From: Nigrospora sphaerica | Taxonomy: Eukaryota > Ascomycota > Sordariomycetes > Amphisphaeriales > Apiosporaceae | Length of the DNA stretch: 64,000 nt | Assembly: GCA_018287875.1 (NCBI GenBank) | Contig: JAGVVL010000013.1 | Coordinates: forward strand, 1,054,001-1,118,000 | Direction: 5' to 3' | Shown: one piece after another, positions 21,897 through 32,690 of the stretch | How positions within the stretch are numbered: the first letter of the stretch is position 1 | Layout: every line of letters begins with the position of its first letter | Position numbers and translations under genes: made by a program | The notes under the pieces: model-generated | Databases searched by the model: none | Seen by the model: the letters and a program-made list of their open reading frames with translations, nothing else | What the model was told of the DNA's origin: nothing

Positions 21897-22447
21897 GGAT
21901 ATAAGGACTTTTATCAACTGGATGCCGCGTGCAATTTTAAGCGTCAGCACGTGGAAGAGGATGTGGTACTGGCGCATTTAAGCGATAATCGAACACATGA
22001 CGGGTACGATCCGCGTGCGCTCGTGTGACTTCTTCGCAGCCCCCTTGCTAACTCGTACGATCCCACCGCCACTGCAGTATAAGAAGGCGCATCTTCGCTC
22101 ACAACTATCTTCAACAAGACATGCACATCATAAGTTCGAGGACCCCCATTTGCCCCCCCCACTTTCGGGCCCTTCAAAAACCAGCCACCGAATTTTCGGC
22201 CTTTCGGACGTTCTTTCTATTTCTGAACTTAATTGGCGTCCAATCTTTCTATAAATTCATATTATAACAGTTATAGCTCATATAAAACAGTATTCCGAAG
22301 AAGATATATAAAGGGCCCTTAGCTCTGTTACAAGTGGGCACGGAATTGAGTAGACTGTGTAAAAATACAGTATACCGAAATTAATCCTACAAAATAGACT
22401 TTAAGGCTAATAAAGTAGGTTAGATACGTTTGCATATTAATAAAGGC
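21897..22447. other. Unassigned sequence, no gene seen
   Basis: The first 300 bp has mixed composition with a run of C (22145-22160). The remainder is AT-rich and decayed. No coding motif was recognised on either strand. Confidence 0.4.
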
Positions 22448-22452
22448 TTAAA

Positions 22453-22851
22453 TGTAAGGGTCCGAAGGAATCACAGTGGCACCGTCAGGTATAGGGTAGC
22501 GAAGGGCAGGCTCAATTCCACTGCAAGACTGATTCTTATAGAGTCTAAGTTTTACGTCGAGCGCTAGCGGTGCGCCCGCCCCTCGTTAGTAGATCACCAG
22601 CGGGTCTATGCCACAGGTTAGGTGATTAGCCTACAGGTGTGTAAGGGTCCGAAGGAATCACAGTGGCACCGTCAGGTATAGGGTAGCGAAGGGCAGGCTC
22701 AATTCCATTGCAAGACTGATTCTTGCAGAATCCAAGTTCAGTCGGGCGCCAGCAGTGCGCCCGCTCCTCGCTAGTAGGCTGCCGGTGGGTCTGTACCGCA
22801 GGTCAGGTGACCAGCCTGCGGATGCACCTCTCCAGCGCCTCCTCCCTTACA
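22453..22851 (+). repeat. Tandem pair of the 212 bp LTR-like repeat (copies B and C)
   Basis: Copy B (22453-22639) lacks its last 25 or so bases and runs straight into the complete copy C (22640-22851). The pair as a unit is flanked by TTAAA (22448-22452 and 22852-22856), a 5 bp duplication typical of LTR retroelement integration. B carries more C-to-T and G-to-A changes than C. No internal coding sequence lies between them. Confidence 0.75.
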
Positions 22852-22856
22852 TTAAA

Positions 22857-22997
22857 CTAGTCTAGGAAGAATTGCTTATAACTTAAATCCTTACCTAAGC
22901 TGCCCTAAGGCTTTCACCTTCGCACGCCTAAATGAAGGAGTTCGCTAAACGTATCCTCCAGGCTTAAGACAACAGCAAGCCACTTAAAAAGAGGTAG
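22857..22997 (+). pseudogene. Possible gypsy reverse transcriptase N-terminal fragment (continues 28319-28439)
   Basis: Joining this stretch to 28319-28439 across the interrupted solo LTR gives a weak match to the start of a Ty3/gypsy reverse transcriptase: SHLKRGSYKPS (across the junction), then ALVKVI and a decayed counterpart of the RYPLPLI block. Many stops and AT-rich composition make this uncertain. If right, it is the host element into which the solo LTR inserted. Confidence 0.35.
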
Positions 22998-23127
22998 CTA
23001 TTGAGACCGGGCCAGGGCTCTTACGTAAGCCTTGATCAAGGGTTTACACAAGTATAAGTTAGGCTTCGGTAGTCCAGTTCATAGCTAGAGAGACAGCGCG
23101 CTTTTTCCCTCCTTTTAATACACTGCT

Positions 23128-25783
23128 GGCTGGCGAAGTCGGACTCTACAGCCTCCCCGCGGCGCCGGCTGGAAATCTTCTTAGGTCAATTGACTAAGGG
23201 AGAGCCGATGTAGAGACGCATTCTGCACGAAAGTGTAGCGAGGCGCCATTGCTGCGTCGCTATGTCGCTGCACCGGAGTTGTGCTGAGACGGTCTGTGAT
23301 GCGGGATTTTCGGGCGTCGCACGACCAAAAATTTTTCGCCCCCGCCAAACGCAGCAAGCAGCCTCGAAAATCGACACCGCGCGACGCCGGATCGACGACA
23401 AAATAGGCGCGCAGCGAAGGCCCTCGTCTTTATAGAGGGATTTGGGTAAAAAAACCATCCGACGTCGACTCGGTTCTCGAGGCGACGACAGGACACCCTC
23501 GGCCCTGCCGAGCTCTAAGACGGCTTACAGTGAACAGCCGCGAGGGCATCGAACGAATACCTAAGTAAGCGTGCGTACGGAGTAATGGAAGTTGTTAAGA
23601 GCACGGGAACGGAGTCGTTAAGGCAATAGTGGCTACGGCTGGCCGCCCGTGTCGCCCTTCGGGGTGACAGCGCACCGCTCCGGAGACGAACATATGGTGG
23701 ATCAGGGCAGGTTAGTCGAGGCCTTACGGGGTACTATGCTGGCGTGGTGGTACCCCTTACCGAAGGCCTACGGTAAGACATAGTCGGCTCGCCGGCAGAG
23801 ATAGCGGCGAGCAACGGGAAGCCGGTCTAGGGCTCGCCACCCTAGGACACCGGTAGGCCGTAGCATAGCACGACGACCGCGGGACCGGCAGAAGAACAGG
23901 GTAGCCCCTACGTCCCCTACTCGCACTAGGGTCGACTAAAGATGGAACCGGTTCGAGGACTTGCCGTGGAAGGGGATGAACAGCTGGATTAGGCCAGCCC
24001 AGGGACCTGGAGACAAGGATGAGACGGACTGCCTTCGATTGTGCTAAAGGGCATCTTCTCTGTCGGAGTGTCGCTAGCGTAAGTGCTATCCTGGGAGGCT
24101 GCAGGTCGAGGAGGTCGTGCTATGGCTCGAGAGGACGGATGCGCATGTCGGTGGTCCTAGAGAGGGATATGCCCTTGCGGGCTGCTTAAGGTGCAAACCT
24201 TCTATTCCCCACCTCTTTCTATGGAAAGCGCAGAGAACTAGACCCGGGGGATAGGGGGTCTTCGACGGCCAAGAATCGGAGGAGATCCCAGTCCCAGCAG
24301 GCGTCCCACAGGGCTCACCCCTATCGCCTATCCTCTTCTGCCTCTATACAGCCGGTCTCTATAAGGCTCTCCGTGCTGTACCAGGGATAGCTACTATAGC
24401 CTTCGCAGACGACACGAACCTCGTGGGCTTCGGTTTAAACCCCGAGCAGACCTGCGAGCGGCTGGAAGCCGCTCACAGGATCTGTAAAGAATGGGCAGTC
24501 AGCCATGGCATGACCTTCGCAGTCCAGAAATATCACCTAGTCCACTTCTCTCGAAGACGGAAAGGTCCGGACACGAAGATAGCCTTAGAACGTCACGAAA
24601 TCGAACCAGAAGACTCCTGCCGCGTCCTTGGCATCCAGGTGGATAGGCGTCTCCGCTGGGACGTCCATATCCAGTCGATATCGAAAAAGATGGCGACACA
24701 GGTCTATGCCTTAGACCGCATAGCCAGCTCTACGTGGGGCGCGTCTCTTCAGCGAGCCCGCCAAGTCTACACAGCGGTTGTACGGTCTGCTATAGGCTAC
24801 GGAGCCTCAGAATGGCACCATCACATCTCGAAAAGCAGGGCTAAGACACTAGGCGATATCCAGACCGAGTGCCTCCGTAAGGTCACAGGGGCCTTTAAGG
24901 CGACAGCAGCTACGACACTAGAAACAGAAGCCTACGTATCGCCCCTAGACGTATGGCTGAACAAAAGAGTGGCGGCGTCGGAAAAGAGGCTCCAACAGCC
25001 GCGTATCGCATCACTTATCAAAGCTAGATGCGACATGGCAGCTAGGTGGATCTTAACAAGGCCGACTCGACGGCGCAGACCGACAGGTCCGGAAGTCCCC
25101 GACCGCAAGAGATGGCTAGACACGTGGCTAGCTGGAGAGTCGGCAAGCAAGGCCGAGGAGAGAGACTGGCTCCAGAGATGGCAGCAAAGCCAGACACTGC
25201 GGCAAATCCAGACATCGCGAGCTCCAGCAATAACAAAAAGCCTCCAGACAAGCACGTCCTTAAGCTCCATAAAGGACTTCACAAGGCAGAGAGCTCGATC
25301 CTCGTCCAAGCGAGGACCGGCAAGATTGGGCTGCGAGACTTCCTTTTTAAGCGCAGGGTTCCAGGCTTCGACAGCCCATGGTGTGACTGCGGTCAGGGTA
25401 GGGAGACCATCCGGCATATCCTCGTTTTCTGCCCACGGGAAAGAGAAAGACGAGAGCATCTCGTCCAAGCTCTAGGAGGACCGATAGACACAGACAGGAT
25501 GCTCGACACCCCAGGAAAAGCAGGAATCATCGCAAGATGGCTACTCCGCTCCGGAAGGCTGGACATGTTCCAGCTAGCGAATCAACTTATCAGCTAGGAA
25601 GCGGGCGCGCTGAGCCCGATCTCGGTATGGCAGGTCAAAGAGTAGATAGAAGCGGTACGACGCAGCGGAACCCAGGTTTTTCACCCGGCCGGACATCAGC
25701 CCGGAACGGTTTTCCTAGGCTAAGATGCGCAGGGGGTCCTCATGGCCTAGATAGGTCGCTAGGTGTAAGAACAATAATAATAA
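23128..25783 (+). mobile_element. LINE-A copy 2, internally deleted
   Basis: The true 5' end (GGCTGGCGAAG) and the 3' tail of AAT repeats are both present, but about 3.2 kb is missing. The 5' untranslated region runs to 24258 and then joins directly to the reverse transcriptase domain. ORF1, the endonuclease and the start of the reverse transcriptase are gone. Intact target duplications show that either a deleted copy was inserted or the deletion came later without touching the ends. Confidence 0.92.
24259..25597 (+). pseudogene. LINE-A copy 2 ORF2 remnant: reverse transcriptase C-terminal half
   Basis: The frame opens with PVPAGVPQGSPLSPILF and keeps the active site AFADDTNLVGFG (near 24395) and the thumb region. 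A frame change near 25195-25245 shifts the tail. In the other frame it continues to QLANQLIS and TAG at 25597. The tail keeps a C-terminal CCHC-type motif, CDCGQGRETIRHILVFC (near 25385). No start codon or endonuclease remains. Confidence 0.88.
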
Positions 25784-25896
25784 TACACTGCTACTCTTAC
25801 TACGGCACTTCACGCTCATTTTTCGTGACTATTTTGAGCTTCTTTTACTTCCCTACGTTAAGGATCATCTTGACCAACGATATCCTCACCTGATTG

Positions 25897-28023
25897 ACAC
25901 GGGCAGCCTCAGACCTCCTCGCCTGCTTAACACACGAGATCGAGCACTCCCTCGAGAACAGAGGCACGGCCTCGATCCTCACTATAGATGTAAAGGGAGC
26001 CTTCGATACCACTCTTAAGCGGCGGCTCATGCTCCGTATGAGAGAACAGGGCTGGGCCACCCAGCTTATTAAGCTCGTGGGCTCCTTCATGGAAGAAAGA
26101 CAAGCGCGGATTCGACTCGAGGACGTCACAACAGAGCCACAGGCGATCCGATGCGGCCTACCACAGGGATCGCCCGCCTCTCCCGTCCTTTTCCTCTTAT
26201 ACATCGCAGATATTCTACTCGAGGACACAAGACATCGATTCGGATACGCGGACGACATTTGCTTCTACCGAGCAAGCAAGTCTCTTCATAATAACGCGCG
26301 ACAGCTAGCGAACGACCTTAACGACGTTCTTAACTGGGGTAAAGAAAACAAAGTCACGATCGACCCGGAAAAGAGCGAGCTCCTCCACTTCACATACGCG
26401 AAAGACCCAGGGGAACTCCCGAGCGTGACGGCACAGGACCATGGGTTAACTATTCGCGCCTCGAACCAGCCGGTACGATAGCTCGGCGTCTGGTTCGACA
26501 CGAAGCTTCGGTTCACGGAACATGTGAAGAAGAGAGCAGCACAAGCACGGATTCTTGTACAACACCTTCGGAGCCTGGCCAACACCCAGCGAGGCCCCCC
26601 GCCAAGAGCTCTCCGGAAGGCTATCTACACCTGCGTCCTCCCTGTCCTCACCTACAGGGCGGAGGCATAGTACGAAGGACGCACGAAGATCCGGAAGACA
26701 GCAAGCCGGCAGTTTAATATGGAGGTGCCAACCCGACAAGAGGCACACATAGACGAAATAGACAGGGTCTTAAGGGAAGCTATACAGGCTGTCCTACCTG
26801 TATAGAAGACAACACCGATAGCCACGCTCTATAGGGATGCAGGTGTCCCAACAGCACGAATCGCGTTAGAAACGACGTTCCATCGCTTTAAACAACGGCT
26901 CCAGTCGATGGATAAAGATCATATGCTAACGGCGCGTACAGCGCTAAGGCCCTACCCTCCGGGAATTGGCTACGGCTCCCTACAACCAGCGCGGACCAGG
27001 TTTCAGAGAGCCGCTAGACTCCTGCCCAATATTCGGAGGCCATACTATCTCCCAAAGAGATACACGCCGAAGCAGGAGCCGCAGAAAGATAAGAAGATAG
27101 CGGCGAAGGAGTTCACTGCATGGCAGTCAAAGCTTCCCGATACCCACCTCGTCGTTTTCTCCGACGGGTCGAAGGGACCGGACGAGGCAGTCGGCTGGGG
27201 TTTCGCCATCTACAAGGATAAGCGGAAAATTAGCCAAGGCAAGGGCCGACTAGGCCTTACAGAGGTCTTCGACAGAGAAGCCGTCGGAGCATGGCAGGGC
27301 CTACGCCAAGCCCATCGGATCAACCCAAGCGCGACAATCCACGTTTGCCTAGACAACACGTCGGTTATTCAAGGCCTCACGGGGAATATACTAACCAGCT
27401 CGCAAGAAGTTTTCCTTAACTTCCAGGAGCTAGCGACCATAGCTGACGTCCGTGTCCGATGGGTACCGGGCCACGAGAAGATCCCAGGAAACGAAGAGGC
27501 CGACAGGCTTGCGAAGGAAGGGGCAGCCCTCCTAAAGAGTTCCAAGATCCCCGCCACCTATACTGGAGTCAAGAGACTTCAAAGGACGATCATCGGTAAA
27601 CTGTTTGCTTCCTGGTGGGAAGAAGCCTCCCAGGGATGCAAGCGTTACCGACAACTCGGTTTCACTGAGGCTACTCTCAAGGCTCTAAAGGAGCTGGACC
27701 TCCCTCGACAGATACTCCACAACCTCCTCGCCCTCCGATCAGGTCACGGAGACTTTGACTGGTACTATAAGAAGTTCGGGCATTCCTAGAACGACCAATG
27801 CGCCTGCCGCATGCTGCGGACACCGGAACACCTAGTTCACTGCCGAAAAACGCGGAGGCTCCGGACCTGGTGGCCCAAATTCGACCCCGAACCGAAAACC
27901 TTGCAGGAATACTGGCAACGTCTAGTACATAACCTAGAGAAGTTCCAGCTCTTCGTTACATTAACGAAGTATTACGAAGATATCTGTCCACCGCCGGTAG
28001 GCCGTAGAGGACGCTCTATGTGA
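25897..28023 (+). pseudogene. LINE-B copy 1 ORF2: reverse transcriptase and RNase H
   Basis: The reverse transcriptase shows LTIDVKGAFDTTLK (near 25980), GLPQGSPASPVLF (near 26155) and the active site GYADDICFY (near 26240). A cellular-type RNase H follows with VVFSDGSKGPDE (near 27155), DREAVGAWQGL, CLDNTSV (near 27350) and PGHEKIPGNEEAD (near 27470), covering the four acidic positions. RNase H is a feature of the I and Tad groups of LINEs. Four TAG codons at former Trp positions interrupt it (26479-26481, and near 26667, 26800 and 27787). The end is at TGA near 28021. Confidence 0.9.
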
Positions 28024-28204
28024 AGCAGTAGCTAGTTGGATGAAGATAACGCCGGGAACGAGCTCGTACGGAGGAGCCACGGAGACGGTTCGACCAAAGG
28101 TTTGCCATTGGGCTTGATATGTGGGATATCTTGTAGTAGATAGACTCTCGCACGCCAGATGCCCCCCGGGAGGCGGGACACCATCCCAGTACGGCGATAA
28201 TACA

Positions 28205-28230
<26 letters not shown>
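25897..28230 (+). mobile_element. LINE-B copy 1, 5'-truncated
   Basis: Inserted in the solo LTR with a 14 bp duplication (TCCTCACCTGATTG). It begins within the reverse transcriptase, as aborted target-primed reverse transcription leaves. It ends with the family 3' end (CGGCGATAATACA) followed by a TC dinucleotide tail. The minus-strand LINE-B at 45310-63906 has the same 3' end but a GAA-type tail. Confidence 0.92.

Positions 28231-28232
<2 letters not shown>
28205..28232 (+). repeat. TC dinucleotide tail of LINE-B copy 1
   Basis: Fourteen TC units lie between the element 3' end and the target duplication. Their position shows they belong to the LINE tail and not to a pre-existing microsatellite. 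Confidence 0.85.
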
Positions 28233-28235
<3 letters not shown>

Positions 28236-28439
28236 ACCTGATTGTCCCTTGGGATCGACCTCACGACCGTGTCTTTCCACTAGACTCCCTACAGTTTGGG
28301 GTTTCTTGGTTCCACTATAAGCCTTCCTATATAGGAACCCAGCTATATAGGTTTATAAGAGCCGGTCTATCGACGTATAGTATATTAATAGCGCTTTAGT
28401 TAAGGTAATTTAATTATAATTCCAGTATCTTTAATTACC

Positions 28440-28797
28440 TGTGAGAGGCTGAGCCTTGAAGCACTATCGAAGGGGCCAAATGCTGTTTATTTTCTAGATG
28501 GGAAAGAGAGAAGAGAACCGTCTTCAGGAGGCCGGGCGCAGCGTCTCGTTAAATCTTGCGAGACTGGACCGGAACGTTCGGATAGGAACGTTCGGACCGG
28601 AACGTTCGGATCGGAACGTTCGGACCGGAACGTTCGGATCGGAACGTTCGGATCGCTGCTCAGCTCCCCCCTCCTAGGTCTTGACCACTAGCCTGGCGTT
28701 CGAATGGAGAGACCTACTCGGAGTCTCATATGAGGGGTTCGTGAGACGCTCAGGCCAGGTGCGCCTGAGCCTATCTCCTAGGTCCCAACCTGTAACA
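28440..28797 (-). repeat. 3' LTR of Gypsy-2 (358 bp, six 14 bp units)
   Basis: It begins TGTGAGAGGC and ends CTGTAACA on the plus strand, so TG...CA on either strand. It is nearly identical to 33909-34238 and 41648-41991 apart from the number of 14 bp units in its middle. Confidence 0.92.
28570..28653 (-). promoter_or_regulatory. Array of six 14 bp units with heat-shock-element-like core
   Basis: Six head-to-tail copies of CGGAACGTTCGGAY. Each contains GGAACGTTCG, which fits the inverted nGAAnnTTCn pair of a heat shock element. The array lies about 145 to 230 bp from the 5' end of the LTR in element orientation, where U3 regulatory sites are expected. That it binds heat shock factor is inference. 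Confidence 0.55.
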
Positions 28798-28830
28798 TCA
28801 CCCCCCTTCTCCCCTCCCCTTTTTCTTTTT
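28798..28830 (-). other. Polypurine tract of Gypsy-2
   Basis: The plus strand is almost purely pyrimidine here (for example CCCCCCTTCTCCCCTCCCC), so the element strand is purine-rich directly before its 3' LTR. This is the usual primer site for second-strand synthesis. Confidence 0.8.
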
Positions 28831-28899
28831 GTAGCCCCCTATACGTCTCCTCTTATACGTCTCCTTCCGTACGTCTCCTCTTCCTAACCCTTCAGTTCC

Positions 28900-30480
28900 C
28901 TACTTATGCTCTTTCCGGCCTTCGGCTAGCCTAGTTCTTCTTTGGCTAGCGGGTTTTTCGCTATCGAAATCCGTCGCTGGTCCGTATTTTGCTTCGAATT
29001 CGTTTAGCGCTTGAGTATCTTTCAAGTTCTCTAGAGGCTCCCAAGTTGGTTCCGCGTAGCCTCTCTATTTAACTAGGACTTGTCGGTATAAGCTCCTTCC
29101 GCGTCTCTTCGTACGGGCTCTTGTAATACTCTCGACTTCCCACTCGTTGTTATCTAGGTTGCTGTTATCCGTAAAAGCTGGTGGCGGTTGATAGTCCGTT
29201 GTCTTCTGGGAAGGTAAAGGATCCTCGTACGCAGGTCTTATAAGGTCCACATGGAACCTTGGCTATACTCCTTATGGGACGTCCAGTTCGTAAACGTGAG
29301 AGCTGATAACCTTCGTAACGGTGTATTTTGCGTGTAGCCAGGCTAGCTTTTTCGATGGGACGTCTAGGTTAAAGTTCTTAAGGGAAAGCCAAACCTTATC
29401 CCCTACTCGGTATTCGCGTGCGGCGGTCCTTTTTCGGTTCGCGAGGTCCTCCTGGGCTTGTTGGGCGGCTATCATAGCGGCTTGGGCGAAATCTCCAGCG
29501 TCCTTTAGTCTCTGGACGAAGTGTTCGGCTCTTATACGTGGATCCCTCGAGCTTTGTGGCGATCTCTCGATAACTTGGATTGGTTCGACGTGGTATCCGT
29601 GTAGGAGAAAGAACGGACTGACCCTAATAGCTCTCGAGTCTCTATTGTTAATCGCTAGCTGAGCTCCTGGGAGTAGCTTAGCCCAGTCGTGCTGGGTTAG
29701 AGCTGTATAGGAGCGTAAGTACGCGAGAACCTCCTGATTAGCTCGTTCAGTTGCTCCGTCAGTCTCAGGGTGGAAGGCGGTGCTTAGCCTCTGATCCATT
29801 AATGTTAGCTAGCAAAGTCGCGTCCAGAATCGGCCAGTCCAGTTAGAGCCCCTATCACTAGTGATGGCTCTTGGGAATCCGTGGAACCGCCAGAAGGCTC
29901 TCACGAAGGTCTCGGCGTAGGCTTCCGCTTCCATCGTTGTCATGGCCTCTAAGGTTACCTCTTTAGATAGCCTGTCGGTGATCACCATTAGGAAGCTCGG
30001 GTCGGTTTCGCACGTAGTTGGTAAATCCGTCATGAAGTCGATCGAGATCTCTGCGTGGAACCTATCCGGGACAGGTAGCGGCTTTAGAAGCCCTTGCTTT
30101 GCGTCTCTCCAGACTCTCTTTTTGCCGCAGGTGTCGCAGTTCCTTAGGAATTGACGAACTGCTAGTGTAAGGCCAGGCCAAAAGAAGCTTCGGTTTAGGA
30201 TGCTAATCGTTCCGTCCCTTCCTGGGTGTCCTGAAGCGTGCGAGTCGTGGGCGTTCTGGATTAAGGCCGTCCTGAGGGGCTCGTACGCCGGTATCCAGAT
30301 TCTGTTGCGAAACCTAACTCTTCCTTCCGGGTCTAGCTTGCACTCCGATATCGATACGACGCCTTTTAGGCTAGGAGCAAAGGACTGCTGCTTCGTACGG
30401 AGGTCTGCCACCATAGTTCGGTAATCGGGATCCTTCTCGATGGCTTGGTTCCAGAGCGTCTGAAGGTCTTCATGGGCGAA
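28900..30480 (-). pseudogene. Gypsy-2 integrase with C-terminal chromodomain
   Basis: The zinc-binding region shows HASGHPGRDGTISIL and CDTCGKKR (near 30240-30120). The core shows SIDFMTDLP (near 30040), ITSDRGSNWTG (near 29860) and FHPETDGATERANQE (near 29770), which hold the D, D and E. Stops fall at 29809 and 29272. A chromodomain follows: NEWEVESITRARTKRRG (near 29140), then LVK-stop-RGYAEPTWEPLENL, where TAG replaces the Trp of VKWRGY. Chromodomains of this kind bind methylated histone H3 and direct integration to heterochromatin in related elements. The end is TAG at 28900. Confidence 0.9.
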
Positions 30481-30599
30481 GCACTCGTCTCCTGATGGGA
30501 ATTGCTGGCCATCGATGTTTAGGACTCCAACACCGAGGTCCTCACTCTCCTCCTCCTCCGCTGGTTGCTTCTCGCGAGGATCTCCCTCGTCCTTAAGGA

Positions 30600-31254
30600 G
30601 CTGTTGGTAACGGCCTTTCGTCCTCTCGTCGTCGTACCCATCTGGTTCGTCTTGCTCTCTTCTAGACAGCGCATCGGGCCTGTCTGCTAGCCTCCCCGGT
30701 CGGTAATGGAGCTTATAAGAGTACCTCTCGAGCTTGACTGCCCAGCGAGCTTGTCTCTCTGTGAGGTGTCTTACCTTTCGGAAGTATTCGAGGTTCTTGT
30801 GGTCCGTTAGGATCTCGAAGGGCTCTCGTACGCTCCTTAGCATCCCGTCCCACGCGCTAAGGCAGTCTATCACCGCTAGGAGTTCTTTATCGTGGATCTC
30901 GTAGTTGAACTCTGCTGGGGAGAGCTTCCGGGAGTGGTATGCTATTGGGTGTAGCAGACTGTCTTCGCTGTACTGTGATAAACAGCCTCCAAGGCTATGT
31001 CCTGAGCAGTCCGTCTCGACTACTGTTCGTCGGTCTGCGTCCCACTAGGCTAGGACTGGAGCTTCGATAAACACTCTCTTAAGATGCTCAAAAGCGCCTT
31101 GTTACTCCTGGTCCCACCGGAACGGGGTTCCCTTCTTCGTTAAGGCGGTTAGTGGCCGTGTGATCGCTGAATACTCGGGTATGAACGTTCGGTAGAAGTT
31201 TGCGAATCCTAAGAAGCTGCGTACTCCTTTAAGCGTCTTAGGAGCCTCCCACTC
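30600..31254 (-). pseudogene. Gypsy-2 RNase H domain
   Basis: After [20 protein letters not shown] (near 31200) the frame shows VVETDCSGHSLGGCLSQY (near 31015), HSRKLSPAEFNYEIHDKEL (near 30925) and FEILTDHKNLEYF (near 30805), the typical DDE/D order of Ty3/gypsy RNase H. It ends with LADRPDALSRREQDE near 30670. TAG codons interrupt it near 31103 and 31046. Confidence 0.88.
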
Positions 31255-32121
31255 CTAGATCGTAAGCACCTTTTGAGGGTCCATTCGAACTCCTTTGCCT
31301 GCCTCGATGATGAACCCCAAGTACTTAGTCTCCTTCACCGCGAACTCGCATTTCCCTAAGTCGAGACCTAGGCCAGTGTCTCGTAAGCGGCTTAGGACCT
31401 TCTCGACTTCTTTCATATGGTCCTCCCTACTCCCTGAAGAGTAGATAAGGATGTCGTCTATATAAGCTGAACAGGAATGGTCTAGTAGGTCCTTTAAGGT
31501 GTAGTTAATATACCGTTGGAACGTGGCTGGTGCCCCAGCTAATCCGAATGGCGTCACGAGCCACTCGTATAGGCCGAACCTGGTCCTAAAGGCTGTCTTC
31601 CATTCCTCGCCCGCAGCAATTCGGATCTTATAAAACGCCGCTCGGACATCGAGCTTTGTGAGCCAGCGCGCTCCTGAGAGCGTCGTGAGTGTCTCTCGGA
31701 TTAGCGGCAAAGGGTAGCTGTCTCTCTTCGTAATCGCGTTGAGCGCTCTGAAATCGCAGCAAAAGCGTAGTCCGCCTCCCGGCTTTTTCACGAACAGCAC
31801 GGGAGCTCCTCCGGCGGAGCTGCTCGCTCGGATATAGTTCTTATCCAGTAGGTCCGTTAAAGTCTTCCGTAGCACTAGGAGCTCTTCGCGTGACATTCCA
31901 TATAAGGGCCCCTAAGGCACCTCTAGTTCCTTGCCATCGGTTCCTTTCGTTAAGGGGATCGTGTGGTCTACCCCTAGCCGGTGTGGTGGTAAGCAGTTGT
32001 CGGCTGCTGGGTCGAATAGGTCCTTCCACTTCCGTAACTCCTTCGGGAGTTTCTCGTACAGCACTCGTTTATCCTTGGGTTTGAGGGCCTTTTCGATGTC
32101 CGCTAATGAGGCTGCGAACAC
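31255..32121 (-). pseudogene. Gypsy-2 reverse transcriptase
   Basis: Domain 1 to 7 blocks are readable: [19 protein letters not shown] (near 31800), [31 protein letters not shown] (near 31660), [17 protein letters not shown] (near 31550) and the active site [11 protein letters not shown] (near 31460), then [18 protein letters not shown]. Two TAG codons break it, at 31912 and 31255, each at a likely Trp or Gln position. The catalytic Asp pair is intact. Confidence 0.92.
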
Positions 32122-32139
32122 CCGTATCTCGTGTGGGCC

Positions 32140-32622
32140 TTACAAGCGTCTTGCTCGTCTTATAAGCGTTCCGATAGAGGCCGCTCCTATCTCTTTAAGC
32201 GGCTCGATAGAAGAGCTCTTCGCAGCTTCTATATCTCGTATGCGAAACTCTCCTTGAGATCTTATAAGGAGTTCGCGCGCTGCAGCGTCGTACACTACCC
32301 GATGTTTCTCGAACCAGGGCTTCCCAAGTATAAGGGAATGGTTTAAGCCTGGTACCACGTATCTATAGATTCTCTGCGAGAACCCTTCGAGGTCGATCTT
32401 TAAGTAAGCGATCTCCGAGATACGAGGGTCTTGTTTCTGCGAGCTTTTCGTAGAGGTAGCTTCGCGTAATACTCGGGGTCGTGTTAGGATCCTTAGTAGG
32501 TCTAGCTGTCGAGCTAGTTTTTCGCTGATCGCTGCGTAGCAGTCGCATCCGGTGTCGGCTAGGATAGGAATGATCTTTTCTTTGTTTAAGAGGCCCTTAA
32601 TTGTGAGTGCCGAACCGTTCAT
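32140..32622 (-). pseudogene. Gypsy-2 aspartic protease region
   Basis: An open piece of 160 codons with the catalytic triplet in ILADTGCDCYAAIS (near 32560) and a later strand HSLILGKPWF (near 32330), the two halves of a retropepsin fold. It would cut the polyprotein. It opens about 70 bp after the gag stop, with a frame change relative to the reverse transcriptase piece. Confidence 0.88.
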
Positions 32623-32690
32623 AAGCTTCTCTATCTTCGGTAGCGATAAGGTGGCTGCTGTTGACCTCTGAGGACGACTTCCCCCAGAGG

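Larger units (their letters stand above)
23002..28314 (+). repeat. Solo LTR (Gypsy-1 family) split by two LINE insertions
   Basis: Three LTR pieces (23002-23127, 25784-25896, 28231-28314) reassemble, less the duplicated target bases, to the 300 bp LTR seen at 21593-21892. The outer duplication is CTAT (22998-23001 and 28315-28318). The first break carries the duplication TACACTGCT (23119-23127, 25784-25792). The second carries TCCTCACCTGATTG (25883-25896, 28231-28244). The LTR was therefore already solo when both LINEs landed in it. Confidence 0.92.

Noticed and set aside
28204..28232. TC run as an ordinary microsatellite
   Set aside because: It lies exactly between the LINE-B 3' end and the target duplication, so it is the LINE tail.
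28570..28653. The 14 bp array as a CRISPR or centromere-type repeat
   Set aside because: There are no spacers, there are few units, and it is always inside the same LTR. It is an LTR minisatellite.
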